From the NCBI GenBank assembly GCA_034178815.1, contig JAXFQS010000057.1, positions 1-5,952 of the forward strand: a DNA stretch of 5,952 nucleotides, written 5' to 3'. The DNA is from JAXFQS01 sp034178815 (lineage in GTDB: Bacteria; Verrucomicrobiota; Kiritimatiellia; RFP12; DVOR01). Positions 1 through 5,635 of the stretch are shown one piece after another. The notes under the pieces are model-generated. The model made no database searches, was not told the DNA's origin, and saw nothing but the letters and a program-made list of their open reading frames with translations. The position numbers and the translations under genes are program-made. Every line of letters begins with the position of its first letter. The first letter of the stretch is position 1.

Positions 1-768
1 CCCCGGGAGGTTGGGCGGCGGGGGGTGTTGGGCGCGGCGGTCCGCCCGGCGGTTGGCCGGGGGGGGGGCGGCAAGCGTTTGCGCCCAATCCTTGCTATGA
101 TGGTGGCGCACGCTTTGGGTAAATCGGAGCGCTTAGCGCTGTCGGCTGGGGTCGCCATTGAGCTTTTCCACAATTACACGCTGGTGCATGACGATCTGCC
201 TTGTATGGACAATGATGCGTTCCGGCGGGGCGTTCCGGCAGTGCACAAGAAGTTCGGCTACCATGTCGCGGTGCTGGCCGGCGATTTCCTGCAACAGTGT
301 GCATTTGCGGCCTTGGCGGACTCTCGTCTTCCACCTGAAGTCATTTGCAACCAGTTGCGGATTTTGGGCGCTTCAGAGGTTGTTGCGGGGCAAATCGAGG
401 ACTTGGCTTGTGCCAATCGCGCGGATCTGGAGCAGATGTGTTTCATACACGAACGCAAGACAAGCGATCTTTTCATCCGAGCCGCGGTGATGGGCGCGTT
501 GAGTGCGGATGTGCCGCTTCGCTCGAAGACTATGGACGCGATTGGCGACTATGCGCTCTACCTTGGATTGGCGTTCCAGATTGTGGACGATCTCTTGGAC
601 GGCGAGCGGAAGGACGAATTGTCGGTTTTGAATCTGATGGATGCCTCCGCGGCCCGGCGTTTGGCGCAAAACTATACGGACAAGGCGTTGCAGGCTCTCT
701 ACCGTTTTGCAGTGCGTCCCGAGCGTTTGGCGGCTCTTGCTGAGGGGCTGCTTGATCGTCTTTCCTAA
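1..768 (+). CDS. ispA: Short-chain polyprenyl (probably farnesyl) diphosphate synthase, 5'-truncated by the window edge
   Basis: Condenses isopentenyl diphosphate with allylic diphosphates to give the C15 (or C20) primer used by UppS, in the cytosol. The frame is open to base 1, so the N terminus is missing. Seen in order: GGKRLRP at about 67-87; the first aspartate motif DDLPCMD at 190-210, with the two-residue insertion typical of bacterial IspA; a Tyr five residues before it, as in farnesyl rather than geranylgeranyl synthases; and the second motif FQIVDDLLD ending at 600. After DDLLD the usual loop of the GKxxGxD...GKxTY type is missing. The chain passes almost directly to KDELSVLNL, where the Lys at 610 could stand for the conserved pyrophosphate-binding Lys. 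From GGKR to the stop it is about 23 residues shorter than I recall for E. coli IspA. The first 70 bases are G-rich with a G10 run and a probable frame error, so residues before GGKR are unreliable. Family assignment is firm; chain length of the product is inferred. Confidence 0.87.
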   Translation, partial: PREVGRRGVLGAAVRPAVGRGGGGKRLRPILAMMVAHALGKSERLALSAGVAIELFHNYTLVHDDLPCMDNDAFRRGVPAVHKKFGYHVAVLAGDFLQQCAFAALADSRLPPEVICNQLRILGASEVVAGQIEDLACANRADLEQMCFIHERKTSDLFIRAAVMGALSADVPLRSKTMDAIGDYALYLGLAFQIVDDLLDGERKDELSVLNLMDASAARRLAQNYTDKALQALYRFAVRPERLAALAEGLLDRLS

Positions 769-806
769 GAAGAATTTCCTGCTTAGCATCGGAGACCTGT
801 CGTGTC

Positions 807-850
807 AACCTTTTAGGGCAGGAGATTGTAATCTCCATCTCTGAAAGGTT
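807..850 (+). other. Imperfect 44-nt stem-loop downstream of ispA
   Basis: AACCTTT at 807-813 pairs with AAAGGTT at 844-850. The pairing continues inward through G-U, A-U and G-C pairs to 818/839. After a two-base mismatch it closes with GGAGAT (821-826) against ATCTCC (831-836) around a TGTA loop. No T-run follows, so it is not a classical intrinsic terminator. It could be a 3'-end or stability structure of the ispA transcript, or a DNA palindrome bound by a protein. Confidence 0.4.
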
Positions 851-870
851 CCTATCAATCGGTGGCTAAG

Positions 871-893
871 GTGCCAACCTCCAGCGTTGGCGC
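871..893 (+). other. GC-rich stem-loop in the ispA-purA spacer
   Basis: GTGCCAAC (871-878) pairs with GTTGGCGC (886-893), eight pairs including one G-U, around a seven-base loop. It is followed by non-T-rich sequence. A second, weaker hairpin lies just downstream: GGGA 915-918 with TCCC 924-927, and GAC 912-914 with GTC 931-933. Both lie upstream of the predicted purA promoter, so they more likely belong to the end of the preceding transcript than to a purA leader. No known RNA family is recognised in 769-945. Confidence 0.35.
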
Positions 894-945
894 GGCGTCA
901 TCCCATGAGTAGACGGGAGTCTTTCCCTGCGTCAGCATTCCGTCC

Positions 946-974
946 TTGTTTCGGGCGCGGGAAAATGGTATTAT
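946..974 (+). promoter_or_regulatory. Predicted extended -10 promoter for the purA operon
   Basis: A TATTAT hexamer (969-974, one mismatch to TATAAT) is preceded by TGG at 966-968, giving the extended -10 form TGnTATTAT. TTGTTT at 946-951 sits exactly 17 bp upstream as a weak -35 (three of six). Transcription would start near 981 and leave about 27 nt of leader before purA. This is motif reading only. Confidence 0.5.
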
Positions 975-1007
975 CACACAAGTTCTTGTTCTACAACCAG
1001 AGTCATC

Positions 1008-2285
1008 ATGCCGAATACCATCTTAGTTGGGTCCCAGTGGGGCGATGAAGGAAAAGGGAAGATTATCGATGTCTTGACCGCCGAGGCCGATGTCGTCGCG
1101 CGATTTCAAGGTGGCAGCAACGCCGGGCATACCGTCATCGCCGACGGCAAGAAATATGTCCTGCATCTGATTCCTTCGGGCATTCTCCACCAAGGTAAAC
1201 TCTGTGTCATCGGCAACGGCGTTGTGATGAACCCCATCGACTTGATTGAGGAGATGGCGATGCTCCGGAAAATGGGCATCGAACCGGCAGGGGCTCTCTT
1301 CGTTTCCGACCGTGCCCATATGGTGATGAATTGGCACCGCGCCATCGACAAGGCAGAAGAGGCCGCCCGCGCACCCGAGAAGAAAATCGGCACGACCGGC
1401 CGTGGCATCGGGCCCGCCTACGCGGCCAAAGTCGGGCGCACCGGAATCCGCGCCGGCGAGATGACCTCTCCATACTTCGATAGCCGTGTTCGAGAAGAAG
1501 TCGCCCTCGCCAACGAGCGCCTTGCCCTCCTGAACGCACCCTTGCTGGATGCTGACGAACAGGTCGCAATCTATCGCGAAGTCGCCCGCCAACTTGCCCC
1601 CCTGATTGCCGACACCGCCCTCCTGCTCAACCAGTTGGATCGAGCGGGGAAAAGCATCCTCCTAGAAGGGGCGCAGGCAACCATGCTTGACATTGACTTC
1701 GGCACCTACCCCTTCGTGACATCCTCCAATCCGACCGCTGGAGGCGCATGCACCGGCTCGGGGCTTTCTCCCCGCCGAATCAATCGCGTGGTGGGCGTCG
1801 TCAAAGCCTATACCACCCGTGTCGGCGCGGGGCCATTCCCAACCGAACTATTCGATGAGGTTGGAGAACGTCTTCGCAAGCGCGGAGGAGAGTTCGGCGC
1901 GACCACTGGACGCCCCCGTCGTTGCGGCTGGTTCGACGCCGTGGTTGCTCGCTATGCCTGCACCATTAATGCTGTCGACTTCTGGGCAATGACTAAACTT
2001 GATGTTCTCGACGAAGAGCCCGTCATTAGGATTTGCGTGGCTTACGATTGCAATGGAAAACGGCTGGATTCCATCCCCTCCGATATCCGCGTTTTGGCCG
2101 ACTGCAAACCCATTTACGAGGAGATGCCCGGTTGGCTTGTCCCGACCAGTCATATCACCCGCTACGAGGATTTGCCGCCTCAGGCACGAGCCTATGTCGA
2201 GCGTTTGATTGAACTGATTGGGGCCAAACTCGGCATCCTTTCCGTAGGCCCGGCGCGCGAGACGACTTTGCGCATTGCCCTCTGA
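1008..2285 (+). CDS. purA: Adenylosuccinate synthetase
   Basis: Joins IMP and aspartate using GTP to form adenylosuccinate, the first committed step of AMP synthesis; cytosolic homodimer. At 425 residues it is full length for the family. Seen: the GTP-binding loop GSQWGDEGKGK at residues 8-18 with catalytic Asp13; GGSNAGHTV with His41; GTTGRGIGPAY at 128-138; VGRTGIR at 142-148; LLEGAQATMLDIDFGTYPFV in the middle; the substrate loop ATTGRPRRCGW from 298; and a KLDVLDE guanine-binding segment. Nothing catalytic is missing. The ATG has only a weak upstream GAG (1000-1002) as ribosome-binding sequence, but GSQWGDEGK lies at the normal distance from it. The stop is 21 bp before uppS, so it probably leads that operon. 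Its codons end mostly in C, unlike uppS, cdsA and dxr. Confidence 0.98.
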   Translation: MPNTILVGSQWGDEGKGKIIDVLTAEADVVARFQGGSNAGHTVIADGKKYVLHLIPSGILHQGKLCVIGNGVVMNPIDLIEEMAMLRKMGIEPAGALFVSDRAHMVMNWHRAIDKAEEAARAPEKKIGTTGRGIGPAYAAKVGRTGIRAGEMTSPYFDSRVREEVALANERLALLNAPLLDADEQVAIYREVARQLAPLIADTALLLNQLDRAGKSILLEGAQATMLDIDFGTYPFVTSSNPTAGGACTGSGLSPRRINRVVGVVKAYTTRVGAGPFPTELFDEVGERLRKRGGEFGATTGRPRRCGWFDAVVARYACTINAVDFWAMTKLDVLDEEPVIRICVAYDCNGKRLDSIPSDIRVLADCKPIYEEMPGWLVPTSHITRYEDLPPQARAYVERLIELIGAKLGILSVGPARETTLRIAL

Positions 2286-2294
2286 TTCCTACTT

Positions 2295-2299
2295 AGGAG
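2295..2299 (+). promoter_or_regulatory. Ribosome-binding site that fixes the TTG start of uppS
   Basis: AGGAG lies seven bases before the TTG at 2307, in the 21-bp gap after purA. The next in-frame ATG codons (2331 and 2337) fall inside the essential IMDGNGR motif, so TTG is the true start. Confidence 0.75.
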
Positions 2300-2306
2300 T
2301 TGCCTC

Positions 2307-3005
2307 TTGAAAATCCCAGCCCATATCGCCATGATAATGGATGGAAACGGGCGTTGGGCGCTAGCCAAAGGACTCCCGCGCTTGGAAGGTCACAAGGCAG
2401 GGGCTGAGACCATTCGCCGCGTGCTCCAGTGTTGCCAAAAGGCAGGGGTTCGGTATTTGACACTCTATGCGTTCAGTTCCGAGAACTGGAAGCGGCCCAA
2501 GGAAGAGGTCGATGGGCTAATGACCTTGTTTGCCGATTTTTTGCAACGGGAAGAGGCAACTCTGCACCAGCATCAAATCCGTTTGCGGGTAATTGGTGAG
2601 CGCACAAGGCTACAACCGGAACTCCAGCATCTAATCAACCAAGTCGAGCGCGGAACAGCCACCTATCGTCAGCAACTCATCCTTGCAGTCAGTTATGGTG
2701 GACGGCAGGAAATTCTCACTGCGGCGCGTACTCTGGCCTCTCGCGTTCGGGAAGGATTGATTGCCCCGGAAGGTATCGACGAGGGTGTTTTTGCGCAAGC
2801 TCTGTATGCCCCGGATGTGCCTGATCCGGATTTGATTATTCGCACCAGCGGGGAATACCGGTTGAGCAATTTTCTCCTTTGGCAAGCCGCCTATTCCGAA
2901 CTTTATGTGACAGATTGCAGTTGGCCGGATTTCAATGAGGCGGAGTTTGAGAAGGCTTTGAATGTCTATTCCCAAAGAGAACGCCGATTCGGCGGGCATG
3001 CCTAG
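2307..3005 (+). CDS. uppS: Isoprenyl transferase (undecaprenyl diphosphate synthase family, cis-prenyltransferase)
   Basis: Adds isopentenyl units in cis configuration to farnesyl diphosphate to give undecaprenyl diphosphate, the carrier lipid for peptidoglycan and other surface glycans; peripheral to the inner membrane. The 232 residues are slightly shorter than the E. coli enzyme, mainly at the two ends. Seen: HIAMIMDGNGRWA with the Mg-binding Asp12; the GHKAGAETIR helix at 28-37; the YAFSSENWKRP hinge at 54-64; LAVSYGGRQEI; and the diphosphate-binding block RTSGEYRLSNFLLWQ from Arg179, where most family members have RTGGExR. The C-terminal WPDF...ERRFGG segment is present. The start is TTG (see its AGGAG). 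It lies between purA and cdsA on the same strand with very short gaps. The exact product chain length cannot be read from sequence, so other cis-polyprenyl products remain possible. Confidence 0.96.
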   Translation: MKIPAHIAMIMDGNGRWALAKGLPRLEGHKAGAETIRRVLQCCQKAGVRYLTLYAFSSENWKRPKEEVDGLMTLFADFLQREEATLHQHQIRLRVIGERTRLQPELQHLINQVERGTATYRQQLILAVSYGGRQEILTAARTLASRVREGLIAPEGIDEGVFAQALYAPDVPDPDLIIRTSGEYRLSNFLLWQAAYSELYVTDCSWPDFNEAEFEKALNVYSQRERRFGGHA

Positions 3006-3012
3006 GAAAGGG
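3004..3012 (+). promoter_or_regulatory. Ribosome-binding site that decides the cdsA start
   Basis: AGGAAAGGG begins on the uppS stop codon and ends six bases before the ATG at 3019. Upstream in-frame ATGs at 2962 and 2998 lie inside uppS and have no comparable site, so the 3019 start is preferred. Confidence 0.65.
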
Positions 3013-3018
3013 AATCGC

Positions 3019-3891
3019 ATGAAACCGAATGCAAAGCGGACATGTATCGGCGTTGCGGTGGCGCTCTTTTGGATTTTTAGCGCCATTTGCTTGCCTCCTG
3101 TTCTGGCGTTTTTGCTCTTTGCCGTAGCAGTTTGCCTTGCAGTGATTGAGTATACTCGGTTGGTTCAAGCGCGGGGTATTCCGGGGGTGTCCGGGGCTCT
3201 GGTGGTCGCTACTCTAGTATGGCTTTGCTGTGTATTCTGGGGGGGCGGGGGGGCGCACCTGCAAACTCTTTTCCCGCTTATGCTGGGGTGCATTGTTTTG
3301 GCTCTTTCCTGCCGTGTGCTTTTCGACTCCCGCATCGAGAGACCATTTGAGACAATAGCGTTTGCTGTCTTGGGATTCGCCTATTTGCCGGTTTGCATGT
3401 CCTATCTACTCTGCCTCGCCCAGATGGGGGATTGTGCATGCCGAGGGAGGCTCTCAGCGCAAGGGTTGTATGCGGTGCTCTATCTGGTCGCGGTGGTGAA
3501 GGCTTGTGACATTGGAGCCTTTGCGGTGGGGACGCTTTGCGGCCGGCACAAGATGTTTCCGAGGGTGTCTCCTGCCAAGTCATGGGAGGGATTGATTGGC
3601 GGGATTGCGTTGTCCGTGCTGGCTAGTTTGGGGTTGACGCTTGTTGCACAAAGGGTTTCGGCTGGAGGTATCGTAGCCCCACTTGGTTTGCTTGGAGCGG
3701 CACTGATGGGAGCATTGCTGGCACTCCTTGGGGTGCTTGGCGACTTGATTGAATCGCTCTTTAAGCGGGCTGCGAAGATAAAGGATTCCGGGGGGCTTTT
3801 CAAGGGTATGGGGGGGCTACTCGACACCTTTGACAGCCTGATTTTCGCGGCTCCAGTTTGCTATGCGATACTTTTGTGGAGCCTCCGGTGA
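3019..3891 (+). CDS. cdsA: Phosphatidate cytidylyltransferase (CDP-diacylglycerol synthase)
   Basis: Transfers CMP from CTP to phosphatidic acid, giving CDP-diacylglycerol, precursor of all major phospholipids; integral inner-membrane enzyme. The 290 residues contain about eight hydrophobic segments, roughly at 9-25, 27-42, 58-73, 82-97, 110-130, 147-163, 193-238 (two) and 268-285. Family landmarks: DIGAF at 164-168 followed by a GTLCGRHK stretch; the RVSPAKSWEG block with Ser184 to Gly191; and the C-terminal signature SLFKR...KDSGG...GMGG..D..D from Ser246 to Asp272, carrying Lys249, Lys255, Asp256, Asp269 and Asp272. Against the classical signature (PGHGG, DRxD), Met264 replaces His and Thr270 replaces Arg. 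I recall the Met form in PVC bacteria. The start at 3019 leaves a 13-bp gap after uppS. The stop overlaps the dxr start as GTGA. Confidence 0.95.
   Translation: MKPNAKRTCIGVAVALFWIFSAICLPPVLAFLLFAVAVCLAVIEYTRLVQARGIPGVSGALVVATLVWLCCVFWGGGGAHLQTLFPLMLGCIVLALSCRVLFDSRIERPFETIAFAVLGFAYLPVCMSYLLCLAQMGDCACRGRLSAQGLYAVLYLVAVVKACDIGAFAVGTLCGRHKMFPRVSPAKSWEGLIGGIALSVLASLGLTLVAQRVSAGGIVAPLGLLGAALMGALLALLGVLGDLIESLFKRAAKIKDSGGLFKGMGGLLDTFDSLIFAAPVCYAILLWSLR
3878..3881 (+). promoter_or_regulatory. Ribosome-binding site for dxr, inside the end of cdsA
   Basis: GGAG six bases before the GTG at 3888 supports that start over the in-frame TTG at 3858. GTG also places the protein start right before KRLVLLGSTGSIG, the normal family N terminus. 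Confidence 0.65.
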
Positions 3892-5069
3892 AGCGGTTGG
3901 TTCTGCTCGGGTCGACGGGTTCCATCGGCGAGAATACTTTACGCGTTGTCGATTCGCTTCCTGGCGCATTTCGGGTGGTCGGCCTGGCTGCGAACCGGAA
4001 TTGGAGACGGGCTATTGAGCAGGCAATTCGCTATCAGGTCCCGGTGGTTGCGCTTGCCGACGAGGGGGCTGCTAGGTTGGCACGCGAAGCGGCTCCGCCG
4101 TCCATCAAGGTGCTGGTTGGCTTAGAAGGCATCTGCGAACTTGCCGCCAATCCTGATGCTGATGTGGTGGTAATGGCTCTTGTCGGGATGGCAGGGCTCA
4201 AGCCCTCGCTGGCGGCCATTGACGCGGGGCATGATCTTGCTTTGGCGACGAAGGAGGTTTTGGTTGCCGCCGGGGAGATTGTTATGCGCCGCCGTGCCCA
4301 AACGGGTACGCGGATTCTCCCGGTCGATAGCGAGCATTCGGCCATTTTCCAGGCTATGCAGTCGACGCAATGGTGCGCGGCATGTGTCCAGACGGGGCGT
4401 ATGCCCTGTGCCGAGGACTATCTTGAGAGTCTGACGCTGACGGCGTCTGGAGGGCCTTTCTTCGAGCAACGAGGCATTGATCTTTCCAAGGTCTCGCTTC
4501 AGCAGGCGATGGCGCATCCAACTTGGGCTATGGGGCGGAAGGTGACCATCGATTCGGCGACTATGATGAACAAGGGGTTGGAACTGATTGAGGCCCACTG
4601 GCTTTTCAACATGCCGGTGGAGAGGTTGCACGCAATCGTCCACCCGGAGAGCATTGTCCACTCGCTGATAACTTATCGTGACGGGACGAGTCTGGCGCAA
4701 CTTTCGCCCCCGGACATGCGTTATCCAATCCAGTATGCCCTGACCTATCCCGAACGCCGAAGCGTGCCGATGCCGCGTCTCGATTTGTCTCAAGTTGCGG
4801 GGCTCCACTTTTGCCCTCCTGACGATGACCGCTTTCCTGCGCTTGCCTTGGCGCGTACGGCGATGTCTCTGGGGGGGACGGCTCCAACCGTGCTCAATGC
4901 GGCTAACGAGGTGGCCGTAGAGCGTTTTATTCAAGGCGAGATTTCTTTTGCCTGCATTGCCCAACTGGTGGAACGGGCATTGTCGTGCCATACGGTCAAC
5001 AGGTCTCCGTCCTTGGACGAGATTCTATCCGTAGACACCGAAGTGCGAGCCCAGGTTTCCGAGTATTAG
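3888..5069 (+). CDS. dxr: 1-deoxy-D-xylulose 5-phosphate reductoisomerase
   Basis: Converts 1-deoxy-D-xylulose 5-phosphate to 2-C-methyl-D-erythritol 4-phosphate with NADPH and a divalent metal, the committed step of the MEP pathway; cytosolic. With the GTG start it is 393 residues, normal for the family. Seen: the NADPH fold GSTGSIGEN from residue 8; ALATKEVLVAAGE with Lys122; metal ligands Asp147 and Glu149 in PVDSEHSAIFQ and Glu232 in NKGLELIEAHW; phosphate-binding SGGPF from Ser187; and the flexible catalytic loop HPTWAMGRK from His210 (Trp213, Met215). The C-terminal helical domain with ALTYPERR and TVLNAANEVAV is present. One oddity is Thr121 where the family usually has Asn in ANKE. 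The start overlaps the cdsA stop by 4 bp, implying translational coupling. The rseP homologue that often follows is absent; non-coding DNA follows instead. Confidence 0.97.
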   Translation: MKRLVLLGSTGSIGENTLRVVDSLPGAFRVVGLAANRNWRRAIEQAIRYQVPVVALADEGAARLAREAAPPSIKVLVGLEGICELAANPDADVVVMALVGMAGLKPSLAAIDAGHDLALATKEVLVAAGEIVMRRRAQTGTRILPVDSEHSAIFQAMQSTQWCAACVQTGRMPCAEDYLESLTLTASGGPFFEQRGIDLSKVSLQQAMAHPTWAMGRKVTIDSATMMNKGLELIEAHWLFNMPVERLHAIVHPESIVHSLITYRDGTSLAQLSPPDMRYPIQYALTYPERRSVPMPRLDLSQVAGLHFCPPDDDRFPALALARTAMSLGGTAPTVLNAANEVAVERFIQGEISFACIAQLVERALSCHTVNRSPSLDEILSVDTEVRAQVSEY

Positions 5070-5114
5070 GGACTGACATTGCGCTGTTCAAGATTTCAGG
5101 GCGCCGGAGTCTTT

Positions 5115-5230
5115 GCCCCACATTCGTAGGCAGGATCGGCGCTGGTGGGTTGCAACCTTGTTGGGGCAATCGTGCCCACCACATCCCCAGCAAGATAGGC
5201 GCGAGTTTTCCCGAAGGGTTGCAACCTTTG
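5115..5230 (+). repeat. Imperfect tandem repeat (about 60-69 bp, two copies) around the GGTTGCAACC palindrome
   Basis: Two units follow dxr. Unit 1 has GCCCC (5115), GCAGGATCGGCGC (5130-5142) and GGGTTGCAACCTTG (5147-5160). Unit 2 has GCCCA (5174), GCAAGATAGGCGC (5190-5202, 11 of 13 identical) and GGGTTGCAACCTTTG (5216-5230). GGTTGCAACC (5148-5157 and 5217-5226) is a perfect 10-bp palindrome. The offset grows from 60 to 69 bp because unit 2 has a longer insert before the palindrome. Unit 1 can also fold: TGGTGGG (5143-5149) with CCCACCA (5175-5181), and an inner GGGCA/TGCCC at 5164-5177. No T-run follows, so a simple terminator is not supported. It could be a dispersed intergenic repeat family, a protein-binding pair, or an RNA structure at the end of the dxr transcript. 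Confidence 0.55.
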
Positions 5231-5274
5231 TCCGTCTAGAGTAGACCAGCGGTGCGTTGTTGGGCGCATTTTGA

Positions 5275-5598
5275 GATGGTCGAGTTGTCATCCTATTCCC
5301 GCTCGCCTGCAAGAAGCCTCTGGCAGAAGAGGATTCAGCGTTTCTACCCTATGCCGAGTTGTCTCCCGTTCCTCGCTATGATTCAATCCTGCTCGGTGAG
5401 GACTATGCCACCGATACTGAGGATGTCTGCTCGCCCATCCGGCTCGCGGGTGCCCGCAAGGAGGTGCTCGCTCTCTCATCGCACGGAATCCGCCCCAATG
5501 CCAAGGGAATTCGCCTGAAGACGGACTGGCTCGAAGGGATGCTTCAGACGGCCCTAGAGGCTGGCGTGATCGTGGTGGGCATCGACTATTTCCGCTAG
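5275..5598 (+). CDS. Unknown protein; protein-like frame without a usable start, possibly disrupted
   Basis: I do not recognise this protein. The frame runs from just after a TGA (5272-5274) to a TAG (5596-5598) and looks coding throughout: codons mostly end in C or G (in 41 codons from 5401 I count C 18, G 12, T 8, A 3) and composition is protein-like. The first in-frame ATG, GTG or TTG is the TTG at 5359, which has no ribosome-binding site. Yet the 26 codons before it also look like protein, with a short hydrophobic stretch VVILFPLAC (5284-5310) then Lys-Lys, resembling a lipoprotein signal with a poor lipobox (Pro at -3). An ATG at 5276 is one base out of phase; a single lost base after it would join it to this frame. 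The rest is mixed charged and hydrophobic and ends in a hydrophobic VIVVGIDYFR. It may be a gene with a frameshift or sequencing error, a decayed remnant, or a 79-residue protein starting at 5359. Confidence 0.45.
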   Translation, partial: DGRVVILFPLACKKPLAEEDSAFLPYAELSPVPRYDSILLGEDYATDTEDVCSPIRLAGARKEVLALSSHGIRPNAKGIRLKTDWLEGMLQTALEAGVIVVGIDYFR

Positions 5599-5599
5599 A

Positions 5600-5611
5600 T
5601 TATAATTATAG
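5600..5611 (+). promoter_or_regulatory. AT-rich palindrome, upstream copy of a possible operator
   Basis: TATAATTATA (5601-5610) is a perfect 10-bp palindrome directly after the stop of the unknown gene. It contains the same ATAATTAT core as 5654-5661. No -35 lies at the right distance for its TATAAT to serve as a promoter. A regulator-binding role is inferred only. Confidence 0.35.
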
Positions 5612-5635
5612 GTTTCCCGGGAAGACAATCCTACA

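Noticed and set aside
1023..1592. Minus-strand open frame of 189 codons
   Set aside because: Fully antisense to the conserved N-terminal half of purA; no motif or independent start signal.
2962..3018. Longer cdsA with an ATG at 2962 overlapping uppS by 44 bp
   Set aside because: No ribosome-binding site there; AGGAAAGGG correctly precedes the ATG at 3019, and the extra residues are hydrophilic and read through the uppS end.
3858..3887. Longer dxr with a TTG start at 3858
   Set aside because: GTG at 3888 has GGAG at good spacing, overlaps the cdsA stop as GTGA, and gives the normal N terminus.
4122..4991. Long open frame on the minus strand (289 codons)
   Set aside because: Lies wholly inside dxr, whose protein is unmistakable; the antisense translation has no recognisable motif and is Arg- and His-rich as expected for a shadow frame.
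5115..5230. CRISPR array
   Set aside because: Only two diverged units with unequal spacing, no conserved direct repeat of typical length, and no cas genes nearby.
5272..5274. TGA recoded as an amino acid to join 5245-5271 with the gene at 5275
   Set aside because: purA and cdsA end in TGA at the expected family C termini, so TGA is a stop here, and the upstream stretch meets another stop (TAG 5242).
5276..5518. ATG-started 88-codon frame overlapping the unknown gene
   Set aside because: Product is rich in Ser, Arg and Pro without domain-like character, while the frame one base over has coding-type codons to the TAG at 5598. The ATG itself may be the true start if a base has been lost.
5601..5606. 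TATAAT as a -10 box
   Set aside because: No -35-like hexamer 16-18 bp upstream; the hexamer is part of a perfect AT palindrome and a far better promoter lies at 5719-5747.
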